Shown here: positions 6,630-14,023 of the stretch, in pieces
How positions within the stretch are numbered: position 1 is the stretch's first letter
Layout of the letters: every line of letters starts with the position of its first letter
DNA from: Acidobacteriaceae bacterium
GTDB taxonomy: Bacteria; Acidobacteriota; Terriglobia; Terriglobales; Acidobacteriaceae
DNA length: 16,487 nt
Assembly (NCBI GenBank): GCA_003165095.1
Contig: PLSH01000233.1
Coordinates: 9,867-26,353 of the forward strand
Direction of reading: 5' to 3'
Notes under the pieces: model-generated
Databases searched by the model: none
The model's input: only the letters and a program-made list of their open reading frames with translations
Told to the model about the DNA's origin: nothing
Translations under genes and position numbers: made by a program

Positions 6630-8111
6630 ATTATTACTCGCCTCCCACTTCGTGTTCGTCTCACACTCTGGTACTCGCTGGTTTTTGCGACCGCACTGTT
6701 CTGTCTGGGCTTCGCCGCGCTCTGGATGGTGCATCACGCCATCGACGATCTTGAAAACAATGAGTTGCAGCAGCGCGTCCGGAGTGTTCGCCGATTTGTT
6801 GAAGCGCGGCCCGCACACGAAACACCCGACCAACTACGCAACGCCATTACCGCTGCGTACGATGTAAGCCACGGAAATAAGTGGGAACAGATCATCGACG
6901 AGCGCGGCAACTGGCTCTACCGTTCGCCGCACGTCGCCTCTATCTATCCACAGCTCGTCCTGCCACAGCAGGCGTTACCGACCGGTGTCTACTTCACTTA
7001 CACCGCGGAGTCGATCCACGTCCGCGCGCTAATCGAGCCCATCACAGTCCACGGTATTCGCTACACAGTGCAAACCGGCCTCACGTTAAGCAAGACGTTG
7101 GCCATCCTCTCCAACTTCAGCATTCAGCTCTTTCTGCTCACTGCGCTTGGCTTGATACTGTCTTCACTGGCCGGATATTTCATGAGCCGCAAAGCCCTTA
7201 CGCCCATCGCTTTCATCGCAACCGAGGCACAGCGCATCAACGACAAGAACCTCAACAGCCGCCTGCCCGATCTCAACACTCGCGACGAACTCGCCGCCCT
7301 CTCCAACACGCTGAACCAGATGCTTAGCCGCATCGAGGCTGGCTATCAGAGTGTCCGGTCGTTTACCGCCAACGCGGCGCATGAACTTCGTTCCCCCGTC
7401 GCCCTGCTGCGCGCAGAAGCCGAGGTTGCCCTGGCATTTCCGCGCGATGCCGCGTACTACCGCAACACCTGCGAGCGCGTCCTGCATAACTCTGTACAGA
7501 TGACTCGCCTCATCGACCAGCTTCTCTCGCTCGCCCGCGCCGATGCCGGCGTCGAGGTTCTTCGCCTCGAACCTGTTAACCTTCCCGACCTCATCGAAGA
7601 AGTCGCCGAACAGTGGGCCGAGCGTTTCGCCGAAGCGCAAATTCGATTCACTCACGAACTCGATCCGCACGAGCTTTGGATCGAAGCCGACTATGTTGCG
7701 CTCAAGCGCCTGCTCAATATCCTGCTGGAGAACGCGTGGCGTTACACGCTCTCCGGCCAGTCCGTCACCCTTGCGGTTCGCGCGCAAGTGCAGGGCCTAA
7801 ATCGCTCTGCCGCGGAGATTAGCATCACTGACACAGGCATCGGCATCTCTGCCGAGAACCAGAGCAGAATTTTCCAGCGTTTCTGTCGCATCGCCCAGCC
7901 ACTGCACGGCGATTTCTCCGGCACCGGCCTAGGGCTCGTCCTCGCTCAATGGATCGCCGAGCGCCACGGTTCTGTCATCGAACTGCAAAGCTCTCAGGGC
8001 AACGGAAGCCGCTTCTCGCTGCTCTTGTCCAACCTCTCCGCAGATCAGAAGCCGGCCGAGCATCCATCGATTCAAACGGATGAGGCCCTCCATGTATTAC
8101 CTACGGAATGA
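6630..8111 (+). CDS. HAMP-domain sensor histidine kinase (partner of the upstream regulator)
   Basis: This is an inner-membrane sensor kinase of about 493 residues. From the start used here there are TM1 (about 13-34, LTLWYSLVFATALFCL), a periplasmic sensor segment (about 35-165), TM2 (about 166-186) and HAMP (about 187-239). Next comes HisKA with phospho-accepting His251 in NAAHELRSP, then the ATP-binding domain with N box LNILLENAWRYT, G1 DTGIGIS and G2 GTGLGL. The N-terminus through RVRLTLWYSLV resembles heavy-metal-type/QseC-like kinases, which begin 6-10 residues before that motif. No ATG, GTG or TTG exists there in frame. The best start is ATT at 6630 behind AAAGGAG; the next codon is also ATT. 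The only upstream ATG (6438) lies inside the regulator gene and would add an arginine-rich tail unlike any kinase. The exact start is therefore uncertain, the function is not. It is cotranscribed with the regulator 50 bp upstream. Confidence 0.9.
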   Translation: MITRLPLRVRLTLWYSLVFATALFCLGFAALWMVHHAIDDLENNELQQRVRSVRRFVEARPAHETPDQLRNAITAAYDVSHGNKWEQIIDERGNWLYRSPHVASIYPQLVLPQQALPTGVYFTYTAESIHVRALIEPITVHGIRYTVQTGLTLSKTLAILSNFSIQLFLLTALGLILSSLAGYFMSRKALTPIAFIATEAQRINDKNLNSRLPDLNTRDELAALSNTLNQMLSRIEAGYQSVRSFTANAAHELRSPVALLRAEAEVALAFPRDAAYYRNTCERVLHNSVQMTRLIDQLLSLARADAGVEVLRLEPVNLPDLIEEVAEQWAERFAEAQIRFTHELDPHELWIEADYVALKRLLNILLENAWRYTLSGQSVTLAVRAQVQGLNRSAAEISITDTGIGISAENQSRIFQRFCRIAQPLHGDFSGTGLGLVLAQWIAERHGSVIELQSSQGNGSRFSLLLSNLSADQKPAEHPSIQTDEALHVLPTE

Positions 8112-8240
8112 CTGCTGTTGGGTCGGATGTCAAGGAAAGAAACAGTCTGGGCTGTCATTAGACTGGGTATTCGCCAAGTTAGCTCCCGCAGATCCTTAGA
8201 CTGGCTCGGCAATTATTGTCAAGAGGCGACTTATAAGATG
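8112..8240. other. Intergenic spacer between convergent genes, with a weak inverted repeat
   Basis: The kinase and tetR genes converge here. CAGTCT (8143-8148) can pair with AGACTG (8160-8165) across an 11-nt loop, and TTAGACTGG recurs about 38 bp later. No T-run follows, so I see no convincing terminator. Confidence 0.3.
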
Positions 8241-8378
8241 CGGCGTTCTGGCATGTGAATGCAATCACTCGCTCTTCGTCATAACAAGTAATCCCCGTGC
8301 CAGAACGCGAACGCCGAACTCGAAGCCGTGTTCGAAAAACTCGCCGGCAAAGGGAATCGACTCCATCAGGTTGGGGAA
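8241..8378. repeat. Left copy of a 138-bp direct repeat (tetR 3' end)
   Basis: This segment holds the last 37 codons plus stop of the intact tetR and 24 bp beyond. It aligns without gaps to 11532-11669, with about 16 mismatches by eye, in the same orientation about 3.3 kb away. Confidence 0.85.
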
Positions 8379-8978
8379 CTCGCTGGGCGGTAAAAGCCGT
8401 AGCGTGGCTTCGGTCTGCTCAGGATGAGGCGGCTGAGTCGCTTCCATTGCCATCCCCATGCCCACCGCGCCGCGCACCGTGGCTGCGATCACCTGCATGC
8501 CAGCGAATGCCTGGGCAGGCGGCAATCCGGCATCGCGCAAAATACCGATGAGCCGTTCCACGGGCCGCATTGCTGCGGCTGTGGCTGGACCGTGGGCGAG
8601 CAGGATGGGCAGCGCTTTGATATGGGCCAGCATGGTGTCGCGGTAGGCGCGCGCTGCGCACAGGATGCGCTCTTCTGGCGGGGCTATCGGGTTATCGACA
8701 GACAGATCGATTCCAGCCATGACTGCCTCAACGATGGCGTCGAGCAGCGCCTGTTTGTTGGGAATGTGATAGTAGACCGCCATCGGGTCGACGCCCAGTT
8801 CCGCGCCAAGCCGCCGCATGGAGAGCCCGTTGAGGCCGTCGCGGTCCACCAGCGCCAGCGCAGTCGAGACAATTTGCTCGCGCTTCAGCGGCTCATCCGG
8901 CCCCTCCCGGCGCTTGTTATGTGCCGCCGGACGCGGTTTGCTCCTGACAGCGCGTCGAGTGTTCTTGCTTAATGGCAT
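8265..8978 (-). CDS. TetR-family transcriptional repressor (TetR_C-type ligand domain)
   Basis: This 237-residue repressor has a basic N-terminal tail, then a TetR helix-turn-helix (about 36-80: REQIVSTALALVDRDG, SMRRLGAELGVDPMAVYYHIPNKQALLDAI). An all-helical ligand and dimer domain follows, with the AYRDTML...LPILLAHG pattern of the tetracycline-repressor-like C-terminal family. I choose the ATG at 8978, which has GGAG a few bases upstream and gives a normal-length N-terminus. The open frame continues upstream to 9476, but that would read through the operators and the divergent gene. It diverges from two flavoprotein genes, and the spacer carries three matching palindromes, one over its own -10 box. 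It therefore probably represses itself and the reductases until an unknown, perhaps quinone- or xenobiotic-like, ligand binds. A relic of a paralogue's 3' end lies at 11556-11669. Confidence 0.93.
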   Translation of the reverse strand: MPLSKNTRRAVRSKPRPAAHNKRREGPDEPLKREQIVSTALALVDRDGLNGLSMRRLGAELGVDPMAVYYHIPNKQALLDAIVEAVMAGIDLSVDNPIAPPEERILCAARAYRDTMLAHIKALPILLAHGPATAAAMRPVERLIGILRDAGLPPAQAFAGMQVIAATVRGAVGMGMAMEATQPPHPEQTEATLRLLPPSEFPNLMESIPFAGEFFEHGFEFGVRVLARGLLVMTKSE

Positions 8979-9021
8979 GATCTCCGTTCGTGGCGATAAT
9001 CGCCCCGTTCGCGACCCGTAG

Positions 9022-9027
9022 ATTATA
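9022..9027 (-). promoter_or_regulatory. -10 box (TATAAT) of tetR, overlapped by an operator
   Basis: The minus strand reads a perfect TATAAT at 9027-9022, giving a start near 9014 and a leader of about 36 nt before the tetR ATG. No good -35 match is seen at 16-18 bp. It overlaps the operator copy at 9023-9037, which implies autorepression. Confidence 0.5.
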
Positions 9028-9037
9028 CGGCGTAGAA
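9023..9037. promoter_or_regulatory. TetR operator copy 1 (tetR-proximal)
   Basis: TTATAC-GGC-GTAGAA matches the TTCTAC-N3-GTAGAA consensus of the other two copies with one mismatch. It covers the tetR -10 box. Confidence 0.6.
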
Positions 9038-9107
9038 CTGGCAAGTTGCTATAGAAACAGGGGATAGTCTCTTCCTTGGTATGGATTTCTGCTCGATCCA
9101 AACCCAG

Positions 9108-9135
9108 TTGACTATCTAATTCTACAGCGTAGAAT
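9108..9135 (+). promoter_or_regulatory. Promoter of the flavoprotein genes, -10 inside an operator
   Basis: TTGACT (9108-9113) and TAGAAT (9130-9135) are spaced 16 bp apart, each a 5/6 match to sigma-70 consensus. The -10 is the right arm of the operator at 9118-9136, so repressor binding would block RNA polymerase directly. Transcription would start near 9142. Confidence 0.6.
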
Positions 9136-9136
9136 T
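9118..9136. promoter_or_regulatory. TetR operator copy 2 (perfect palindrome)
   Basis: AATTCTAC-AGC-GTAGAATT is a perfect 8+3+8 inverted repeat in the tetR/flavoprotein spacer, covering the spacer and -10 of the flavoprotein promoter. Its centre is 32 bp (about three helical turns) from the centre of the next copy, so two dimers would bind on the same DNA face. Confidence 0.75.
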
Positions 9137-9151
9137 GTATCAGCCAAATTG

Positions 9152-9166
9152 TTCTACGTTGTAGAA
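9152..9166. promoter_or_regulatory. TetR operator copy 3 (in the flavoprotein leader)
   Basis: TTCTAC-GTT-GTAGAA is a perfect 6+3+6 inverted repeat with the same half-sites as the copy at 9118-9136. It lies in the predicted 5' leader, 23 bp before the flavoprotein ATG, where bound repressor would act as a roadblock. Confidence 0.7.
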
Positions 9167-9189
9167 TTCGTGAACCAAAGGAATGCCCC

Positions 9190-9741
9190 ATGCGTATCAC
9201 CATCCTCAATGGAGATCCCGATCCCTCCTCTGCATTCCAGGTGTATGTCCATGATTTTGCCCAACGCCTATCGGCCTCGGGCCACGCCGTCACTACGCTC
9301 GATCTGCGTGAGCTCGACCTGAAGGGCTGCTCTGGTTGCTGGGGTTGCTGGGTGAAGACGCCGGGCGAGTGTGTTAAGCGCGACGACAGCGCCACGATCT
9401 GCCGTGCCGTTATCAACGCCGATCTGCTACTGCTGGCTTCGCCGCTTACGATGGGCTTTACCACCGCGTTGCTCAAACGCGCCGCCGACCAGATGATCCC
9501 CCTGATCCACCCTTACTTCGTGGTCGAAGGTGGCGAGATCCACCATCGTGCGCGCTATGCAAAGTATCCCAGGCTGGGATTGCTGCTGGGCGCGGGCGGC
9601 GACAGTGACGCCGAGGACCGCGAGATCACCACGGAGATGTGGCGGCGGATGGCGCGCGACTTGAAATCGCAAATCGTCTTTGCCGCGGTCTCGGACCGTT
9701 CTGCCCAGGAGGTTGCCGATGAATTCGCTCGTGTTGCTTAA
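9190..9741 (+). CDS. Flavodoxin-fold NAD(P)H-dependent oxidoreductase with a compact cysteine motif
   Basis: This 183-residue cytoplasmic flavoprotein belongs to the FMN-reductase/flavodoxin-like superfamily. The N-terminus MRITILNGDPDPSS is the usual beta1 and phosphate-binding loop for FMN. ADLLLLASPLTMGFTTALLKRAADQM is the conserved second flavin region. Between them is C-SG-C-WG-C-x7-C (Cys47, 50, 53, 61) followed by KRDD. This CX2CX2CX7C spacing fits the compact motif that binds a 4Fe-4S cluster in iron-sulfur flavoproteins, and it also appears in many uncharacterised reductases of this fold. The start has AAAGGA 7 nt upstream. It is the first gene of a two-gene unit under TetR control and overlaps the next gene by 23 nt. 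A role in quinone or xenobiotic reduction is likely but the substrate is unknown. Confidence 0.85.
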   Translation: MRITILNGDPDPSSAFQVYVHDFAQRLSASGHAVTTLDLRELDLKGCSGCWGCWVKTPGECVKRDDSATICRAVINADLLLLASPLTMGFTTALLKRAADQMIPLIHPYFVVEGGEIHHRARYAKYPRLGLLLGAGGDSDAEDREITTEMWRRMARDLKSQIVFAAVSDRSAQEVADEFARVA

Positions 9742-10468
9742 TGGCTCGCCGCGCGGCGAGCGCTCCAACTCGATGAAGATGTTGGTCCGCGTCGCCGAGG
9801 GCTGGCAGCGTGGCGGCGGACAGAAGCCTGAGGTCCTTCATCTGGCTCACCGCGCCGGCTTCGACCGCGCCGTCAAGGCCTTTGCCGAGGCCGATACGCT
9901 GCTCCTGGGAATGCCTCTCTATACCGATGCGATGCCCGCTCTGGTGAAGTCATACATCGAGGCCCTGCAACCGCGCACCGCAATGGCTGAGGGCGAGAAC
10001 CCGGCGCTCGGCTTCCTGGTGCAGTCGGGATTTCCTGAGGCGAGTCATTCGCGTCCGCTGGAGCGTTACCTACAGAAACTGGCGCGGCGTTTTGGCTCCC
10101 GCTATGTAGGCACCATCGTGCGCGGCGGGGGCGAATCGCTGCAGATGATGCCGGACTGCGCGAACGAAAAGCTATGGGCACGGCTGCGCACACTGGGCGA
10201 GCAGTTGGCCCGCGAAGGCCACTTCGGCGCGGAAGTGTTGCGCACAGTGGCAGGAGTGGAGCGGATGTCGGCGCTGACGCTGGTTCTGGCCAAGCTGGCC
10301 GTACATCTACCCATCGTGAACTTCTATTGGAACGGCATGTTGAAGAAGAACGGCGCGTGGCAGCGGCGCTTCGCTGCGCCCTATGCGCCTCCATGCAAAC
10401 TCTTAAATTGGGCCGCTGGCGGGCCACCCGCCCATCGCCTGCTAGCGCCTGCCAGCCGGAGTCGCTAA
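9719..10468 (+). CDS. Second flavodoxin-fold NAD(P)H-dependent oxidoreductase
   Basis: This 249-residue protein begins MNSLVLLNGSPRGERSNS, a classic FMN phosphate-binding loop of the NADPH-dependent FMN reductase family. AEADTLLLGMPLYTDAMPALVKSYIEAL follows as the second flavin-contacting region. A longer C-terminal half (from about residue 110) is typical of a subset of the family. It lacks the cysteine motif of its neighbour. I choose the ATG at 9719 because AGGAGG lies 6 nt upstream, inside the end of the preceding gene; the in-frame start at 9680 would lengthen it into unrelated sequence. The 23-nt overlap implies translational coupling, so the two flavoproteins may act together, perhaps as a heteromer. 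The last residues (after about 225, rich in Ala, Pro and Arg) look unlike the family and overlap the convergent patatin gene by 27 bp, so the natural C-terminus may have been altered. Confidence 0.85.
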   Translation: MNSLVLLNGSPRGERSNSMKMLVRVAEGWQRGGGQKPEVLHLAHRAGFDRAVKAFAEADTLLLGMPLYTDAMPALVKSYIEALQPRTAMAEGENPALGFLVQSGFPEASHSRPLERYLQKLARRFGSRYVGTIVRGGGESLQMMPDCANEKLWARLRTLGEQLAREGHFGAEVLRTVAGVERMSALTLVLAKLAVHLPIVNFYWNGMLKKNGAWQRRFAAPYAPPCKLLNWAAGGPPAHRLLAPASRSR

Positions 10469-11341
10469 GTCGCACATCTTGGCCTTTTTGTATCCCAATG
10501 CGATCATCTCGTCTGCCCGGTCGAACTCCAACATCTTACACGCGTTCCTGGGGATATCTATGACGATGTCCGGAGGATAGGCGGCCAGCTGCTGGCGGGC
10601 TATGGTGCTCTGCATGGCTTCGAAGCCCTGCATGGCGATTTCGTACGGTCCCCAATCCCGGCTGCCGCCGCCTGGCATGGATGGCTGGAGGCGGCCGATG
10701 AAACGATTGATCTTCTCACGGAAGGGGGACGAAGGGGACTGCGGGGAGGCAGTTACGACAGCCGGTCCGATCGGAGTTTCAGCGGGCCCGCTCAGATTCA
10801 CGGCGATGATCATTTCGGTTTCATCGCCAGAGGTGGGCGCGATGGGCACGGGATTCAGAACCCCTCCATCGACAAGATCGACCCCCTTGTACTTGAACGG
10901 AGTGAAGAAGAGAGGTATAGCGAAAGAGGCGCGCATGGCATCGAAGAGACTGCCCGACCGCATCCAAACCTCCTTCTGGCCTCTCAGGTCAGTGGCGACG
11001 GCCGTAAATGAAATTGGGAGGTCTTCAATCAATTTCTCCCCCACCAGGCCGATCAGGGTGTTGACGAGTTTCTCTCCTCTCACCAGTCCACTTTTATCCC
11101 ACGAAAGATCGAGCAGCGTGACGATGTCGACTTTCGTCAAGGCACGCACCCATTGCTCATACACATCCAGTTTGCCGGCAGCGTAAATGCCCCCGACGAC
11201 TGCGCCGATCGAACAGCCGACGATCGACTTGATCTTGAAGTCATTTTCTTCGAGCCAATGAATGACGCCAATGTGCGCCAAACCTCGAGCGCCGCCGCTA
11301 CCGAGAACCAGGGATACGGTCTTCCTGTTCGACGTCGACAT
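10442..11341 (-). CDS. Patatin-like phospholipase, RssA/NTE type
   Basis: This 299-residue serine acyl hydrolase has all patatin landmarks. The oxyanion-hole loop GSGGARG is at 14-20. The nucleophile elbow GCSIG is at 42-46 with Ser44. The dyad aspartate Asp158 is in VDGG, just before VLNPVP. The small size and close similarity to RssA (GSGGARGLAHIGVI) indicate a cytoplasmic or membrane-associated lipase acting on phospholipids or lysophospholipids. No signal peptide is seen. I choose the ATG at 11341, which puts the glycine loop at the usual distance from the N-terminus. The upstream in-frame extension to 11428 has no ribosome site and no family likeness. It converges with the second flavoprotein and their ends overlap by 27 bp. 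No neighbour suggests a specific pathway. A segment around 200-230, rich in Ser and Pro, is probably a loop. Confidence 0.9.
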   Translation of the reverse strand: MSTSNRKTVSLVLGSGGARGLAHIGVIHWLEENDFKIKSIVGCSIGAVVGGIYAAGKLDVYEQWVRALTKVDIVTLLDLSWDKSGLVRGEKLVNTLIGLVGEKLIEDLPISFTAVATDLRGQKEVWMRSGSLFDAMRASFAIPLFFTPFKYKGVDLVDGGVLNPVPIAPTSGDETEMIIAVNLSGPAETPIGPAVVTASPQSPSSPFREKINRFIGRLQPSMPGGGSRDWGPYEIAMQGFEAMQSTIARQQLAAYPPDIVIDIPRNACKMLEFDRADEMIALGYKKAKMCDLATPAGRR

Positions 11342-11531
11342 ATTCTCAACACATACCTTTCTACGCAGACTTCTTGGCGACCAGTGTATGCCCCCGCCTT
11401 CACTAACTTGATGTACGATGGGCTTCACTTCCGAGTTCTGGGAATGTGGTCGGCAACTTGGAAGCGATATTTTGATCTATAGGTTTTGCCTCGAAGCGTC
11501 GAGATTCCTTGAAAACAAGGCTTTACAGGTC
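11342..11531. other. Intergenic region with two small hairpins
   Basis: CTCGA-AGCG-TCGAG (11490-11503) and CCTTG-AAAA-CAAGG (11507-11520) are adjacent perfect 5-bp stems with 4-nt loops, between the TetR relic and the patatin gene. Neither is followed by a T-run, so they are weak terminator candidates for either strand. Confidence 0.35.
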
Positions 11532-11669
11532 CGGCATTCTGGAATGGGAATGAAATCAGCCGCTCCTGGTCACGGCAAGTAATCCGCGTGCTAGAACACG
11601 AACACCGAACTCGAAGCCGTGTTCGAAAAACTCGCCAGCAAAGGGAATCGACTCCATCAGGTTGGGGAA
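11532..11669. repeat. Right copy of the 138-bp direct repeat
   Basis: This segment is homologous without gaps to 8241-8378. Homology ends sharply at 11669, one base before the stop codon of the neighbouring phosphodiesterase-like frame. It marks an ancient recombination junction. Confidence 0.85.
11556..11669 (-). pseudogene. Relic of a second TetR gene, last 37 codons only
   Basis: The minus strand encodes FPNLMESIPFAGEFFEHGFE followed by FGVRVLARGLLAVTRSG and a TGA at 11556-11558. It is in frame and almost the same as the end of the intact TetR (FGVRVLARGLLVMTKSE). No TetR sequence precedes it, so the DNA-binding and most of the ligand domain are gone. Differences to the intact copy are mostly synonymous (6 silent codons by eye), with four conservative replacements confined to the last eight residues. 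This suggests it came from a functional paralogue that diverged under selection and not from a recent duplication. The broken end abuts the stop codon of the phosphodiesterase-like pseudogene. Confidence 0.85.
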
Positions 11670-13653
11670 TCAGAAGCTGCCTTTGGCGGTGGAACCCTCA
11701 ATCAAACACGCGCTATCGTAATATCGCACGCCTTGAAACTCCTGGAATTCAAGAACGGTGCTTACGCCGTCAGAAGTCGCCGATGAGGAGAGAGTTTGGA
11801 CTCCTTTGCCCTCGCTCACAGTCCCACCAATAAGGGACTCCTGAAGTACCCTTCCACGTACTTTCCCGGTAGAGGGCATGTCGAAGCCGAGAATCCTAGC
11901 CATCGTTGGTGCCGAGTCAATATTCCCAATCGGCAACTCGTCGGCAAACCCAGCCTTGAAATCCGGCCCCATCGCCGCCATGTTATTGAATGTCTGGTCG
12001 CGTCCGAAGCCACCATGCATTCCCTGGCCTTCCTGAAGGGTCGTGTCCGAAACCTGAACGGCGCTTTGCAGATCACCGGGGACCTGGTAGAAGCCTTTGA
12101 AGGTCACCACAATCGCAGGCCTTGGCACATGACTGTCCCCAACAAGACCTATAGCACTCAGAGGCAGCGCACCGGCACAACTTATTGCACAGTAGCTATC
12201 ATCTACGAAGACGCCGCCCACATAGTCAAGCTCGGTGAGAATGTCCAGAAGCGAACGCACTACCTCCGAGCTACCGCTGGGGACGTATAGCAGGTCCGAT
12301 CCGCCGGTTGAGGCTACGATGACCTTTGCGTCCGATCCGTCGATAGCCTTCACCGTCTCCCCGAGCAGTGCGCTTCCGGTCGAGGGATGTTGGGACTTCT
12401 CCCCGCCAATGGCCAGCTCCGCAAAAACGGAAGGGCCGCCGCTCGCACGTACCGTGGGGTCATACATGCGCATATGTCCACGGATCGCAAGGTCGACCGC
12501 CAGAAATCCAGTCGGCAGTGTCCCTTGTCGCTCCGGCTTTTCTTGTCCTATTGTTTCGTATTCGAGAATCGCTGATGGCTCGGCGCTTTGGGTGCCATCT
12601 TTCGCAATCTCCCGTCGGCTGATGGTTGCAAAGCCATGATCGGAGGTGACGATAACATCCGTAGTCGCCTTCACCTTCGGATGAGCATCGAGCCAGTCCA
12701 GCAACTGCTTCAGGCAGCGATCCGCGTTTTGCAGGCCGCGTTTTGCCGTGTCTCCATTGATCCCGGGCGTGAGTCGCTGTAGGCTGTCTCCCTCATTGTG
12801 CTGAGTGCCATCGGGATCACGGGACCAGAAGACCAGCACGAAAGGTTTTTCTTCGCTGGCAAACCTGGGCAGAAGTACCTTCGTCGTTACATCGGCGAAC
12901 CACTGTTGCTGCGCGTAATTCGCCTCCTGCGTCCCAGAGGTTACGGCATCGCCCGCATGTGCATTGCTCCATGCCGAATTTTCTGAGAACCCGTTTGTCC
13001 GAATGGGCGCATCGGTCGGCAACTTGGCACTGTTCAGAGCATCGACGATGTCCGAAGGCAAAGGAATTGCGTTGAGCTGACCGGTGGAATCGTCGATGAC
13101 GATGGTGCCGTGATTGTCTAGCAGACCGAGCTGGTTCCAGCCAATGTATTCGTTGAGTTGAATCGCGGCGGGTCCAAGCTTACCCACCGAAGCGACGTTC
13201 ATTCCTTTCTCAAGCGCCACGCCAAGCAGAGTCTTCTCTCCCATGTAATTGCCATGGAATGCATCATTCATGTTAGCGAGCACTTCATCACTCTCAAGGA
13301 ACCAGAAACCCTGTGGCTCCGGGTGTATCCTCGTGGGTCAGCCACATGCCAGGATAGATCGTATTGCTGTAGTCGCCGGTGTCGCCAAGGCCGTGTCCGG
13401 TCGCAATTGCTGACGCGTTTGCTGTGGTGAACGTAGGAAAAACCGAATGGCTGTCGCGAAAGTCCACGCCATCCTTGCGCGCCCTCGCCAGTGTTGGAGT
13501 GTCAGTCTCGGCGACGGAGCCCCGCCTTATTCCATCCGCGACGAAAAGAATGATGTTGTGCGTACGATGCGCGTCCGGAGGTTGTGCCGAGGCGCCACCC
13601 GTGAATAAACCCGCCGAGATGCTGATCAAGATTGTAAGGGTTCGAATCTGCAT
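11670..13653 (-). pseudogene. Type I phosphodiesterase / nucleotide pyrophosphatase-like (alkaline phosphatase superfamily), frameshifted
   Basis: Two minus-strand frames make one protein of about 660 residues. The first (13653-13294, 119 residues) has a signal peptide (about 1-24, ending ASA), metal ligand Asp40 in LFVADG and FPTFTTAN (72-79) with the probable catalytic threonine Thr76. It stops at TGA right after TGFLVP. The second frame resumes at once with LESDEVLANMNDAF and carries the other metal ligands: DPDGTQH, SDHG and GMHGG. Relatives read LVPFLESDE here, as I recall them. The observed CCTTGAG fits loss of 5 nt between repeated CCTT units of an ancestral CCTTTCCTTGAG. All metal-binding positions survive, so decay is recent, or this is a sequencing error. 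The C-terminus ends exactly where the TetR relic begins. Intact relatives hydrolyse phosphodiester or pyrophosphate bonds in the periplasm. Confidence 0.85.
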
Positions 13654-14023
13654 GACTCGTCAAGCATATCAACGCCATGAACCTATTGAGTGTTAACAAA
13701 CGATGACAGGCGGAATCGCATACCATGGGGATTTCTCTTCTATCGACTACTGAAGCAGCTAGCCACCGCAACCGTTCTAAAATCCGGAAAGCAGGAATCC
13801 GTTAAGAGTCGCCTGCAAGCTGGGCGTGTGTATACAAACGCAGGGGGGAAACTGTTGGTTATGCCGTCGATGGTACCCATCCAAAACATGACGGGTTACA
13901 TCGATACAGTGTGCATCCGTGAACTGGGTACACCTTATATGGTAGGCTGTCTGTCACTGAGTACACCAGTCGAAGATTGAAAAACTGATAGCGAATGCAA
14001 CAAACCCGGCGTAAACTTCGTAC
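13654..14023. other. Intergenic region without a supported gene
   Basis: About 370 bp between the phosphodiesterase-like pseudogene and the small CxxC protein. A plus-strand open frame spans 13690-13980, but its translation has no recognisable motif and no ribosome site, so I do not call it. No clear promoter, terminator or repeat is seen. Confidence 0.4.

Noticed and set aside
8979..9476. N-terminal extension of the TetR frame to 9476
   Set aside because: It reads antisense through the divergent flavoprotein and across all three operators and both promoters. The family N-terminus begins at the ATG at 8978.
11588..11833. Plus-strand frame in the TetR relic, similar to one at 8297-8551
   Set aside because: The two resemble each other only because both are antisense to homologous TetR coding sequence. 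The real frame is on the minus strand.
13690..13980. Plus-strand 96-codon frame in the right intergenic region
   Set aside because: It has no ribosome site, no motif and no neighbour that would suggest a function.
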